This document shows positions 1 to 8,069 of a stretch of 64,000 bases of DNA, one piece after another. Positions within the stretch are counted from its first letter, which is position 1; each line of letters opens with the position of its first letter. The notes under the pieces are model-generated. The model made no database searches. It was not told the origin of the DNA and was given only the letters and a program-made list of their open reading frames with translations. A program made the position numbers and the translations under genes. Source of the DNA: Accumulibacter sp. (GTDB lineage: Bacteria > Pseudomonadota > Gammaproteobacteria > Burkholderiales > Rhodocyclaceae); assembly GCF_023806635.1 (NCBI RefSeq), contig NZ_JAMTDQ010000078.1, positions 1-64,000 on the forward strand, written 5' to 3'.

Positions 1-1008
1 CCGACAGGTCGCGCAGCGACTCGGGCGTGCCGCCCAGCCGCTCGACGAGCTGGCGACTGAGCGCCAGGCTTTCGCGGTACACCGCCTCGGCCTGCGTCCA
101 GTCGCCCTGCGCCTGTGCGACGCGGCCGAGATTGTTGAGCGACACCGACAGGTCGCGCAGCGACTCCGGCGTGCCGCCCAGCCGCTCGACGAGCTGGCGA
201 CTGAGCGCCAGGCTTTCGCGGTACACCGCCTCGGCCTGCGTCCAGTCGCCCTGCGCCTGTGCGACGCGGCCGAGATTGTTGAGCGACACCGACAGGTCGC
301 GCAGCGACTCCGGCGTGCCGCCCAATCGCTCGACGAGCTGGCGACTGAGCGCCAGGCTTTCGCGGTACACCGCCTCGGCCTGCGTCCAGTCGCCCTGCGC
401 CTGTGCGACGCGGCCGAGGTTGTCGAGCGACACCGACAGGTCGCGCAGCGACTCCGGCGTGCCGCCCAGCCGCTCGACGAGCTGGCGTCTGAGCGCCAGG
501 CTTTCGCGGTACACCGCCTCGGCCTGCGTCCAGTCGCCCTGCGCCTCTGCGACGCGGCCGAGGTTGTCGAGCGACACCGACAGGTCGCGCAGCGACTCGG
601 GCGTGCCGCCCAGCCGCTCGACGAGCTGGCGACTGAGCGCCAGGCTTTCGCGGTACACCGCCTCGGCCTGCGTCCAGTCGCCCTGCGCCTGTGCGACGCG
701 GCCGAGGTTGTCGAGCGACACCGACAGGTCGCGCAGCGACTCGGGCGTGCCGCCCAGCCGCTCGACGAGCTGGCGACTGAGCGCCAGGCTTTCGCGGTAC
801 ACCGCCTCGGCCTGCGTCCAGTCGCCCTGCGCCTCTGCGACGCGACCGAGGTTGTTGAGCGACACCGACAGGTCGCGCAGCGACTCCGGCGCGCCGCCCA
901 GCCGCTCGACGAGCTGGCGACTGAGCGCCAGGCTTTCGCGGTACACCGCCTCGGCCTGCGTCCAGTCGCCCTGCGCCTCTGCGACGCGACCGAGGTTGTC
1001 GAGCGACA
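1..1008 (-). repeat. Seven near-identical 144-bp tandem units encoding TPRs
   Basis: Unit starts recur at 1, 145, 289, 433, 577, 721 and 865, with a partial unit beginning at 1009. Each unit is 144 bp (48 codons), so any unit gain or loss keeps the frame. Units differ at only a few positions, for example Asn/Asp before the LGRVA motif, Gln/Glu after it, and one Ser/Thr-type change around 487. Identity this high points to recent expansion or gene conversion. The array continues beyond the left edge. Confidence 0.95.
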
Positions 1009-1777
1009 CCGACAGGTCGCGGTCGCTCGAACCATCGGGTTTCGCCTGGGCACGGCGCCTGGCCAGCGCCAGTGCGCCGCGGGCAACATGCTCGGCGTCG
1101 CCGGGCCGTCCGGCGGCGAGCAGTTCCTGGCTGGCTGTCCAGGCAGTCGGCAGGAAGGCCTGCTCGGCTGCCGATGCGGTCGCCATCCGTTGCCATTCGG
1201 CAAATGCCGGCAGCGAAACGTCCGCTGCCAGCGGCGTTGCCAACGGCTCCACGCCAACCGCTACGGGCGTCGGCACGGCGTCGGGCAGCCAGCGCAGCTC
1301 CTCGCTGAGGTCCCGCTTGTGCCAGATGTCCGGGGCCATGGCGCGCGTCTCGGCACGGAAACGCGCCGGCAGGACCAGCACCAGCGGCCGCTTCAGGTCG
1401 CGCTCGAGGAGGAAGCGGCGTTCGTTGAGGCGCGCGAGGAACAGCGTGCGGGCGCGGTTCCACTGCGCGTCACCGGGATGGCGCTGCATCGCGTACCACA
1501 CACCGCCCGGCTGCGCCGACAGTTCGGCAAGATGGCCGACCAGCACGTCGACCGCCGCCTCCGGGTCCCGCACGAAGCTGTCTTTCGCTTCCTGCCGATG
1601 CAGCGCCCGGCCCTGCATCGCCAGCCGCTGATCCAGCCAGTCGGCGAGTTGCAGCGAGGGGCCGACGTCGGCGAACACGAAGACCAGCGAGAAGCCATCG
1701 TGCTGCCACTCCAGGTGACGCAGCAGACTGACGGCAACGCGTTCGGTCGGCGCGTCAAGCGCCAGTGCGGGCGACAT
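1..1777 (-). CDS. Tetratricopeptide-repeat protein, C-terminus beyond window edge
   Basis: Reading the minus strand from the ATG at 1777 gives an open frame to the left edge, so at least 592 residues are present and the end is missing. The first 250 or so residues form a non-repetitive domain (starts MSPALALDAPTERVAVSLL; later a run of basic and aliphatic residues ending in APDIWHKRDL) that I cannot assign, although its layout resembles the degenerate NTPase-like heads of other ATPase-linked TPR proteins. From about residue 256 it consists of 48-residue units with a TPR-like helical pattern (LNNLGRVAQAQGDW, then AVYRESLALSRQLVERL). TPRs scaffold protein contacts. The start codon lies 23 nt inside the upstream ATPase gene, so the two are translationally coupled and probably work together. 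Function unknown; an NLR-like sensor or scaffold is possible but unproven. Confidence 0.8.
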   Translation of the reverse strand, partial: MSPALALDAPTERVAVSLLRHLEWQHDGFSLVFVFADVGPSLQLADWLDQRLAMQGRALHRQEAKDSFVRDPEAAVDVLVGHLAELSAQPGGVWYAMQRHPGDAQWNRARTLFLARLNERRFLLERDLKRPLVLVLPARFRAETRAMAPDIWHKRDLSEELRWLPDAVPTPVAVGVEPLATPLAADVSLPAFAEWQRMATASAAEQAFLPTAWTASQELLAAGRPGDAEHVARGALALARRRAQAKPDGSSDRDLSVSLDNLGRVAEAQGDWTQAEAVYRESLALSRQLVERLGGAPESLRDLSVSLNNLGRVAEAQGDWTQAEAVYRESLALSRQLVERLGGTPESLRDLSVSLDNLGRVAQAQGDWTQAEAVYRESLALSRQLVERLGGTPESLRDLSVSLDNLGRVAEAQGDWTQAEAVYRESLALRRQLVERLGGTPESLRDLSVSLDNLGRVAQAQGDWTQAEAVYRESLALSRQLVERLGGTPESLRDLSVSLNNLGRVAQAQGDWTQAEAVYRESLALSRQLVERLGGTPESLRDLSVSLNNLGRVAQAQGDWTQAEAVYRESLALSRQLVERLGGTPESLRDLS

Positions 1778-3068
1778 GGGCGTCGACCAGCTCGCGCAAC
1801 AGCGGATGCACGTCGTACCAGTCACTGCCATTGCGGTAGTTGAGCACCAGGCGGTTGTCGAGGAAGTGCGCCAGTGTCGGCAACTCGCTGTCCTTCTCGA
1901 GACAGGTGTCGTGGGTCCTGGCGATGCGCTGCAACCAGAGCAGGTGCTCGCCCGGGATCGGCAGCATCTCGCTGCGCGCCGCATTCTCGGCCGCCTTGAC
2001 GGCACTGGGCGACAGCGGCAGTTGCGACTCGTCGCGGACCGCCGGTAGACAGAGCCGGATCAGGCGGAAGAATTCGCGCAGGTCACCGCCGGAGCTGATC
2101 GCCAACTGGTCGAGAGCCGTCTGCTGGAACAGCCGTGACCAGTCGGGATGGCGCTTTGCGACGACGGTGCGCAGCACGGCCAGCCCGTCGGGATCGGGTT
2201 CGCGGCTGCGGTCCCTGAAGACGTGCGTGCTGACCAGCCGGCGCGGCACCGCACCGCCCATCAGAGCGCCGGCGCCGGGGCCGAGTACCGACAGGTATGG
2301 TGGAATCGTATAGACGATGTGCAGCAAGGGCACGCGCAAGAGTTCGGCGTGGCCGAAGAAGAGATTGCGGACGCTCTCGTAGACGGCCATGGCCTCGCTG
2401 CCGACACCGCGAATCCGCTCGACCGAATCGATCAGCAGGACCACCTTGCGCGCCGGGTCAGACTCTCTCTCGCGAACGAAAAGCACCGCCTCGGCAAGGA
2501 AATCGTGCGCCTCGCGCGCCAGTTGCGCCACATGACCGCGAGCTGCTTCCTGCACGCGCTGCTTGAAATCCGGATCGCTCTTCAGGGCTGCCTTGATGTC
2601 CACCCCCGGCAATCGGGCGGCGAATTCCCTGATCTCGACTTTGCTCTGCATGAACTGACGGAAGCGGTCCCAGTAGCTGCGATTCCCCGGCGACGCACCG
2701 TACACCGCCTGCACCCTCTCCGACATCGCGCCTGCCACCGAAACCAGGAAATCGCTGATCTCGACCTCCTTGGTGAGCAACAGGAACTCCGACAGGTCGG
2801 CGTAGAAGACCACCGTGCCGCCATCCTCGAGGCGCTTCTTGAGGCGCTTGAGCTCGGTGCTCTTGCCGGTACCGCGCTGGCCGGTAAACAGGCACACGCC
2901 ACCGCCATCCTGCCATTCGATCTCGGTGGCGATCTCCTCGACCGCATCGCTGAAGCCCTGGCAGTTGACCTGCGCCACATAGACCGGATCACCGGGCTCG
3001 AGCACACGATCGGCCAGTGCGTTGTACAGCGTCTTGAGTTGTTCGCGGGCTTCGGCGCTAAGGGCCAT
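1755..3068 (-). CDS. P-loop ATPase, partner of the TPR protein
   Basis: A 437-residue soluble protein. It has a Walker A motif GQRGTGKS at residues 63-70 and a Walker B-like strand VVLLID ending at Asp214, so it should bind and hydrolyse ATP. The N-terminal stretch (residues 1-50) resembles the lead-in of AAA/STAND ATPases that precede TPR or CHAT effectors; the C-terminal third is helical, with a possible winged-helix region (HFLDNRLVLNYRNGSDWYDVHPLLREL). The start is the first ATG, with GGAG nine bases upstream. A good sigma70-type promoter sits about 110 bp upstream, and the stop overlaps the next gene. The specific role is unknown; a regulatory NTPase switch controlling the TPR protein is the simplest inference. 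Confidence 0.75.
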   Translation of the reverse strand: MALSAEAREQLKTLYNALADRVLEPGDPVYVAQVNCQGFSDAVEEIATEIEWQDGGGVCLFTGQRGTGKSTELKRLKKRLEDGGTVVFYADLSEFLLLTKEVEISDFLVSVAGAMSERVQAVYGASPGNRSYWDRFRQFMQSKVEIREFAARLPGVDIKAALKSDPDFKQRVQEAARGHVAQLAREAHDFLAEAVLFVRERESDPARKVVLLIDSVERIRGVGSEAMAVYESVRNLFFGHAELLRVPLLHIVYTIPPYLSVLGPGAGALMGGAVPRRLVSTHVFRDRSREPDPDGLAVLRTVVAKRHPDWSRLFQQTALDQLAISSGGDLREFFRLIRLCLPAVRDESQLPLSPSAVKAAENAARSEMLPIPGEHLLWLQRIARTHDTCLEKDSELPTLAHFLDNRLVLNYRNGSDWYDVHPLLRELVDAHVARTGA

Positions 3069-3180
3069 CGATCAGTCTCCGTGCAGCCCTGCAGCCTGAG
3101 CCATCGACCGAGGAGTGCCCTGGGCAAACGCAAGGCACGGGAATTTCGGCAAGGATAGGAAATTCAACCGCCATGGCGCG

Positions 3181-3210
3181 AGTATCTTCGCTCCACCCGC
3201 CGCTCGTCAA
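3181..3210 (-). promoter_or_regulatory. Sigma70-type promoter for the ATPase/TPR pair
   Basis: On the minus strand TTGACG (3210-3205) and GATACT (3186-3181) are separated by 18 bp, close to the sigma70 consensus. Transcription would start near 3174, leaving a leader of roughly 105 nt. The rest of the 3069-3397 gap holds only this promoter and the hairpin behind pstB1. Confidence 0.5.
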
Positions 3211-3360
3211 TCCTGGATTTCCGCCTTGTTCCCCGGCGCCCGCGGAATCTCGCCATCCTCCCCGTGCCTGAGGGCGTTCAGAGGCGTCATTCCCGGACAC
3301 CGCCATCGACACGATGCCCGCTCACGCACGATGGCCGGCGCGATTCTCCCGCAACGACGG

Positions 3361-3388
3361 CGCGCCCGCGTCCCGCGACGCGGGCGCG
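3361..3388 (-). terminator. GC-rich hairpin behind pstB1
   Basis: A perfect 12-bp stem (3361-3372 with 3377-3388) around a CCGC loop lies 10 bp past the pstB1 stop. There is no T-tract, so it may be a transcript-stabilising hairpin or a Rho-assisted end rather than a canonical terminator. Confidence 0.4.
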
Positions 3389-3397
3389 CGACGCCGC

Positions 3398-4204
3398 TCA
3401 GCCGTAGCGCCCCTCGATGTAGTCGGCCGTCTCCGGATGCACCGGGGTGACGAACATCTCCTCGGTGCGCCCGTGCTCGACGACCCGGCCCATCAGCATG
3501 AAGACGCACTCCTCGCTGGCGCGCCGCGCCTGCGCCATGTTGTGGGTGACGATCAGGATGGTGTACTGTCCGCGCAGTTCCCAGAGCAGTTCCTCGACCG
3601 CTTCGGTTCCCTTGGGGTCGAGCGCCGAGCAGGGTTCGTCCATCAGCAGGACCTTCGGCTTGACCGGCAGCAGGCGGGCGATGCACAGCTTCTGCTGCTC
3701 CTCGAGCGACAGTTCGGTCGCCTTGCGCTTCAGGCGGTCCTTCACCTGATCCCAGAGGAGAACCTGCCGCAACGATTGCTCGACGATCTCGTCCGGCGTT
3801 CCCTGCGCCACCTCGCCACCGCCCTTGGCGTGCAGCCGGTGGCTGAAGAGGATGTTGTCACGGATCGAGATCGGCAATGGGTTCGGACGCTGGAAGACCA
3901 TCCCGACCTGCTTGCGTACCTGCACCAGTTCGACCTGCGGATCGTAGATGTTCTCGTTCATGACGTGAATGCTGCCCTCGATGCGCACGTAACCGAGGCG
4001 CTCGTTGATGCGGTTGACACTGCGCAGGAACGTGCTCTTGCCGCAGCCCGAAGGGCCGATCATCGAGGTGATCAGTCCTTCCCGGATGCGCAGATCGACG
4101 TCGTAGAGCGCCTGGAAGGTACCGTACCAGAGATTGAGCTTCTCGCTGGCGATGGCATGGCGGGGAATCGGCTGCATCAGTGCAGCGGTCTGTTCGTTGT
4201 TCAT
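3398..4204 (-). CDS. pstB: Phosphate ABC transporter ATPase 1 with degenerate signature motif
   Basis: A 268-residue cytoplasmic ATPase that powers phosphate import through PstCA. Walker A GPSGCGKST (50-58), Q-loop Gln105 in VFQRPNP, Walker B LLMDE (Glu190), D-loop SALD and H-loop His221 in VTHNM are all intact. The ABC signature is not: PstB proteins have LSGGQQQRL, but here residues 165-172 read LSLEEQQK, so both glycines are gone. A PstB homodimer made of this chain would have two defective sites. It is the last gene of the operon, 67 bp after a second pstB with the opposite set of defects. I infer that the two form an obligate heterodimer. Length and overall alignment leave no doubt about the PstB family. 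Confidence 0.93.
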   Translation of the reverse strand: MNNEQTAALMQPIPRHAIASEKLNLWYGTFQALYDVDLRIREGLITSMIGPSGCGKSTFLRSVNRINERLGYVRIEGSIHVMNENIYDPQVELVQVRKQVGMVFQRPNPLPISIRDNILFSHRLHAKGGGEVAQGTPDEIVEQSLRQVLLWDQVKDRLKRKATELSLEEQQKLCIARLLPVKPKVLLMDEPCSALDPKGTEAVEELLWELRGQYTILIVTHNMAQARRASEECVFMLMGRVVEHGRTEEMFVTPVHPETADYIEGRYG

Positions 4205-4271
4205 CTTGCGTGGGTTCCGTGTCCTTGGTGGGCTGGCGCCGGCGTCGCGGCGGCGTGCCGGCGCCAGCTGG

Positions 4272-5087
4272 CTAGCCGAAGCGGCCTTCGACGTAATCGC
4301 GCGTTCGCTGGTCCTTCACCTCGCCGGTGAACAGGTCTTCGGTGACGCCGATCTCGACGCACTCGCCGCCGAGAAAGAAGGCCGTGCGGTCGGCGAGACG
4401 CCGCGCCTGCTGTACGAGGTTCGTGACGAGGATGATCGTCACTTCCTGGCGCAGTTCCTTCAGCACGTCCTCGATGCGCATCGTCGTCACCGGGTCGACA
4501 GCGATCGAGAACTCGTCGAGCATCAGCAGATCAGGCTCCTGCGACAGCGCGCGGGCGATCGTCAGGCGCTGCTGCTGGCCGCCGGAGAGCAGGCTGCCGA
4601 GCGCGTTCAGACGGTCCTTGACTTCGTCCCAGAGCGCGGCGCGGGTCAGGCAGCGCTGGACGATGACGTCGAGTTCGGCCTTTTCGTTGATCCCGCGCAG
4701 GCGTGGCGACAACGCGACGTTGTCGTACACCGTCATCGGCAGGCCGACCGGCAGCGGGAAGACGACGCCGATGCGGCTGCGCAGCGCATAGACGTTGTTT
4801 AGGTGGCGAGTGTCGCGGCCGGCGAAATGGATCTCGCCCTCCACCCGCATGCCGCTGGTGAACACATCCATGCGGTTGATCGCCTTGAGGAACGAGGTCT
4901 TGCCGGCGTTCGCCGGGCCGATGATGCCGAAGATCTCGTGCTCGCGAATCGACAGGCTGACGTCGCGCAGCGCCACATCGCTACCGTAGCGGATCGTCAG
5001 GTTGCGCACCTCGAGCTTGTTCGGGACGGCGGCGACCGCCTGCTGGCTGGCGTCTGTGGTCGCCGCCCGGGTTGCGAGCTCTACCAT
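4272..5087 (-). CDS. pstB: Phosphate ABC transporter ATPase 2 with degenerate Q- and H-loops
   Basis: A 271-residue PstB paralogue. It keeps Walker A GPANAGKTS (57-65) and a perfect signature LSGGQQQRL (167-175). The Q-loop Gln is replaced by Pro111 (VVFPLP), the DEPTSALDP segment reads DEFSIAVDP, and the H-loop His is replaced by Asn223 (VTNLVQQA). The last two are the catalytic switch positions. Its intact signature would complete the catalytic site of the PstB1 Walker face, while its own Walker face would meet the broken PstB1 signature. The start is the ATG at 5087, which overlaps the pstA stop by 7 nt behind a purine-rich GGGGGAAGAAG. A longer upstream reading to 5429 is rejected because it overlaps pstA. 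Confidence 0.92.
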   Translation of the reverse strand: MVELATRAATTDASQQAVAAVPNKLEVRNLTIRYGSDVALRDVSLSIREHEIFGIIGPANAGKTSFLKAINRMDVFTSGMRVEGEIHFAGRDTRHLNNVYALRSRIGVVFPLPVGLPMTVYDNVALSPRLRGINEKAELDVIVQRCLTRAALWDEVKDRLNALGSLLSGGQQQRLTIARALSQEPDLLMLDEFSIAVDPVTTMRIEDVLKELRQEVTIILVTNLVQQARRLADRTAFFLGGECVEIGVTEDLFTGEVKDQRTRDYVEGRFG

Positions 5088-5971
5088 TTCTTCTTCCCCC
5101 TGAGCCACATGCGGAAGGCGATCGAGACGCTGTTCATGGTCAGCACGAGACCGATCAGAACCAGCGCGACGCCGAAGGGAACGTGCTCCTCGATGCCCGG
5201 TACCTGCGTCGCGGTGACGAAGAGGTGCAGCGACAGGGCCATCGTCTGGTCGAAGACGCTCTGCGGCAGGAACGGCGTGAAGAAGACGGCGCCGGTGAAC
5301 ATGATCGGCGCCGTCTCGCCGGCGGTGCGCGAGACTTCGAGAATGACGCCGGTGAGGATGCCGGTCAGAGAGTTCGGCAGGACGACGCGACGGATCGTCT
5401 GCCAGCGTGTCGCGCCCATGTTCCAGCACGCCTCGCGGAACGCCTGCGGCACCGCCTGCAGCGACTCGCGCGTGGCGACGATGACCACCGGCATGGTCAT
5501 CACCGCCAGCGTCAGGCTGGCGGCGAGGATGCTGGTGCCGAACTTGAAGAAGATGACGAAGGCGCCGAGCCCGAACAGTGCATGGACGATCGACGGCACG
5601 CCGGCGAGATTGATGATCGCCAGGTTGATGATGCGGGTGAACCAGTTGTCGCCGGCGTACTCGCTGAGATAGATCGCCGCGAAGATGCCGATCGGCACCG
5701 ACAGCAGCAGGGCGACGGTCACCAGCCAGACGGTGCCGAGCAGCGCCGGAAAGATTCCGCCAGTGCGCATGCCGTCGGTCGGCGCCGAGAACAGGAACTC
5801 CCAGGAAATCGCTCCGCCGCCCTTCGCCACCAGCGTGCCGAGGATCAGCAGCACCGGCGTGATCAGGAGCAGGGTCATGAGCCCGAAGAGCAGTCGATAG
5901 CGTCGCTGCACGCTCTCGTTGTGCCGGTTCAGGTCGCTCGCCTGAAACAGCGCGGGGTTGGCCGTGTTCAT
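5081..5971 (-). CDS. pstA: Phosphate ABC transporter permease PstA
   Basis: A 296-residue inner-membrane permease with about six hydrophobic helices. The cytoplasmic coupling loop is typical of the family: EACWNMGATRWQTIRRVVLP (about residues 181-200) has the EAA pattern that docks on PstB. It pairs with PstC to form the phosphate channel. pstA lies 5 bp behind pstC and overlaps pstB2. Length is normal and no defect is seen. Confidence 0.95.
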   Translation of the reverse strand: MNTANPALFQASDLNRHNESVQRRYRLLFGLMTLLLITPVLLILGTLVAKGGGAISWEFLFSAPTDGMRTGGIFPALLGTVWLVTVALLLSVPIGIFAAIYLSEYAGDNWFTRIINLAIINLAGVPSIVHALFGLGAFVIFFKFGTSILAASLTLAVMTMPVVIVATRESLQAVPQAFREACWNMGATRWQTIRRVVLPNSLTGILTGVILEVSRTAGETAPIMFTGAVFFTPFLPQSVFDQTMALSLHLFVTATQVPGIEEHVPFGVALVLIGLVLTMNSVSIAFRMWLRGKKKW

Positions 5972-5976
5972 TGTGC

Positions 5977-6927
5977 TTAACCTTTGCGGATGCCGCGCAC
6001 GATCAGATCGGCGCTGAGGTTGATGATGAAGGTGATGAGGAAGAGAAAGATGCCGATGGTGAACAGCACCTGGTAGTGCTCGCCGCCGACGACCGCTTCA
6101 CCGAGTTCGGCGGCGATCGTCGCGGTGAGTGCGCGCACAGAATCGAAGATGCTGCTGGGTATGTTGACCGCATGGCCGGTGGCCATCAGCACCGCCATCG
6201 TCTCGCCGAAGCCGCGGCCGACACCGAGCAGGACACCGCCGAGCAGGCCGTTCTTCGCCGCCGGCAGCACCACCTTGTAGATCACCTGCCAGCGCGTCGC
6301 GCCCATCGCCTCGGCGGCTTCGCGATAGCGGTCGGGAACGGCCTTCAGGGCGTCCTCGGCGATCGAGGTCATGATCGGTGCCGCCATCAGGCCGAGGATG
6401 ACGCCGGCGTTGAGCACGGAAAGGCCGACCGGCACGTCGAACCACTTGATGAGCAGCGGATTCATGATCACCAGGCCGATGAATCCCCAGACCACCGACG
6501 GGATCGCCGCCAGCAGCTCGACCAGCACCTTCAGCGCCTCGCGCGTCTTGCCAGTGGCAAACTCGGCGATGTAGATCGCGGCGCCAAGCGAGAATGGCAC
6601 CGCGACCAGCATCGCCAGCCCGGTGACGCTCGCCGTTCCGGCGATCAGTGCCAGGATGCCGTGTTCCGGATCCTCGGCATCGCTCGGCGACCAGTAGGGC
6701 GTCAGGAAGAACTCGCGGAAATCCATCTTCTCGAAGACGAAGCCGATTCCCTCCCTGGTGACGAAGAAGAAGATGCCGAGAACGAAGAGGATGGCCGAAA
6801 TGCCGCAGACGAAGACGAGGCCGGCGATCAGCTTGTCGACGTACCAGTCCGCGTTGCGGCGGTCGAAATTCCCGGCGACTGCTGCAGTGGTGGCGCGATT
6901 GCTCAGCGCCTGCGTACCGGTGTTCAT
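5977..6927 (-). CDS. pstC: Phosphate ABC transporter permease PstC
   Basis: A 316-residue permease with six predicted transmembrane helices and the EAA-type loop EAAEAMGATRWQVIYKVVLP. The ATG at 6927 was chosen because AGGAGG lies about 10 bases upstream and the codon directly follows the phoU stop; an ATG at 6948 would start inside phoU. PstC and PstA together form the membrane pore for phosphate delivered by PstS. Confidence 0.95.
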   Translation of the reverse strand: MNTGTQALSNRATTAAVAGNFDRRNADWYVDKLIAGLVFVCGISAILFVLGIFFFVTREGIGFVFEKMDFREFFLTPYWSPSDAEDPEHGILALIAGTASVTGLAMLVAVPFSLGAAIYIAEFATGKTREALKVLVELLAAIPSVVWGFIGLVIMNPLLIKWFDVPVGLSVLNAGVILGLMAAPIMTSIAEDALKAVPDRYREAAEAMGATRWQVIYKVVLPAAKNGLLGGVLLGVGRGFGETMAVLMATGHAVNIPSSIFDSVRALTATIAAELGEAVVGGEHYQVLFTIGIFLFLITFIINLSADLIVRGIRKG

Positions 6928-6928
6928 C

Positions 6929-7990
6929 TCAGCTGCCCTCCTCGCCACGCAGGACGCCCATCAGGTTGCTGACGCGCAGGGCGATCTCCCGGCCGAGCGC
7001 CCGCAGGTCGGGCGGCGCGCCAGCGGACCGGCCGACGTCCCAGTCGAGCGCCACCGTGTGGAAGGGAATCTGCTCGACGTAGGACTTGACCGCTCCCTGC
7101 AGGCTGACGATGATCTGGTAGGTGGCGAGTTCCTGGTGGTGTGCCGGCATCGCCTGCGGCTGGTGGCCGCCGAGATCGATCCCCAGCTCCTGCAGCAAGG
7201 CGATCGCCTGCGGATCGGCGACACCGGCAGTCCGGCCGCGGCTGTGGTACTCGCCAACTTCGGGGAAGTTCTTGCGCGCGATCGCCGCGGCAATCGGCCC
7301 GAACAGGCTGTTGTCCTCGTCGAGGAAGAGGATGCGGAAGAACTTCGGTCCCTTGGCCTGGCCGGTGACCGCGAAGACCGTGTCCTCACAGATGTTCTTC
7401 GCCTGGTCGGAAACCCGCTCGAGCGAGTTGAACACCGTCAGGTAGGCGAACAGGTCCTGGATGTTGAAGTGATCGCCCTCGCCGAGCAGGTCGCTGAACG
7501 CCATGTCAAAGGTCCGCTCGACCTGGTCGGCGATGACCATCGTCGCCTTCGCCTTCTCGGCGTTGCCTTCGAGGAAGGCATCGACGGCCTGCTTCAGCAT
7601 CTGCCGCGACTCGTTCGCCATCAGTTCGATCTCGCGCGCCATCAGCCCCTGCGGGCGACCGAGACGCACCGCCTCGCGGCAGATGGTGACGGCGTAGTCG
7701 CCGATCCGCTCGAGCGCGACGTTGGTGTGGACGACGGCCCCCATCAGGCGCAGGTGGCTGCCGGTCGGCAGGTGCACGCCGATGAACGCCATGCGCATGC
7801 GATCCAGCTCGTTGCTGACGGCATTGATCCGGTTGTCGGCCAGGATCGTGGCGTAGGCCAGCGGGTCGTCGTCGGCGAGCAGCGCGTGTACGGCGTCGGC
7901 GAGTGCCTTCTCGACGAGGCCGGCGAGCAGGGCCAGCTGTTTCTTGATCTGGGACAGGTCTCTTTCGAGACGTTCTTCGTAGTGACTCAT
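6929..7990 (-). CDS. phoU: PhoU fused to an inactive LMW-phosphatase-like domain
   Basis: A 353-residue protein, versus about 235 for ordinary PhoU. Residues 1-210 are two PhoU three-helix repeats, each with the metal-site ExxxD motif (E94-R-I-G-D98 and E191-R-V-S-D195). PhoU restrains PstSCAB and the PhoR kinase when phosphate is plentiful. Residues 216-320 match the low-molecular-weight phosphatase/arsenate reductase fold: strand FFRILFL, helix IAAAIARKNF, then ADPQAIALLQELGIDLGGH. The family P-loop C-x-G-N-x-C-R-S is replaced by DEDNSLFGP, so both the catalytic Cys and the Arg are absent. The tail probably senses or binds a ligand or protein rather than acting as an enzyme. Its position between pstS and pstC is unusual, since phoU is often last. 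Confidence 0.88.
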   Translation of the reverse strand: MSHYEERLERDLSQIKKQLALLAGLVEKALADAVHALLADDDPLAYATILADNRINAVSNELDRMRMAFIGVHLPTGSHLRLMGAVVHTNVALERIGDYAVTICREAVRLGRPQGLMAREIELMANESRQMLKQAVDAFLEGNAEKAKATMVIADQVERTFDMAFSDLLGEGDHFNIQDLFAYLTVFNSLERVSDQAKNICEDTVFAVTGQAKGPKFFRILFLDEDNSLFGPIAAAIARKNFPEVGEYHSRGRTAGVADPQAIALLQELGIDLGGHQPQAMPAHHQELATYQIIVSLQGAVKSYVEQIPFHTVALDWDVGRSAGAPPDLRALGREIALRVSNLMGVLRGEEGS

Positions 7991-8069
7991 CGCGGTCTTC
8001 TTCCTCAGGCGCGGGAACACGGGCGCCGGCGGTGCGCCGACAGCGTCGGCGCACCGCCGCCAACGGGAC

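Noticed and set aside
1-1008. CRISPR-like regularly spaced repeat array
   Set aside because: The 144-bp units are directly abutting with no variable spacers, and they read as TPR codons on the minus strand.
27-1631. Plus-strand reading frame over the TPR array
   Set aside because: It is the complement of the minus-strand TPR gene; its product is only Arg/Ser-rich repeat without TPR character.
3058-3312. 84-codon minus-strand frame in the gap before the ATPase
   Set aside because: No family pattern, overlaps the ATPase start and lies over the promoter region; codon use is not convincing.
5088-5429. N-terminal extension of PstB2 to 5429
   Set aside because: It lies within pstA and the added residues are Arg/His-rich; the ATG at 5087 gives a normal PstB start.
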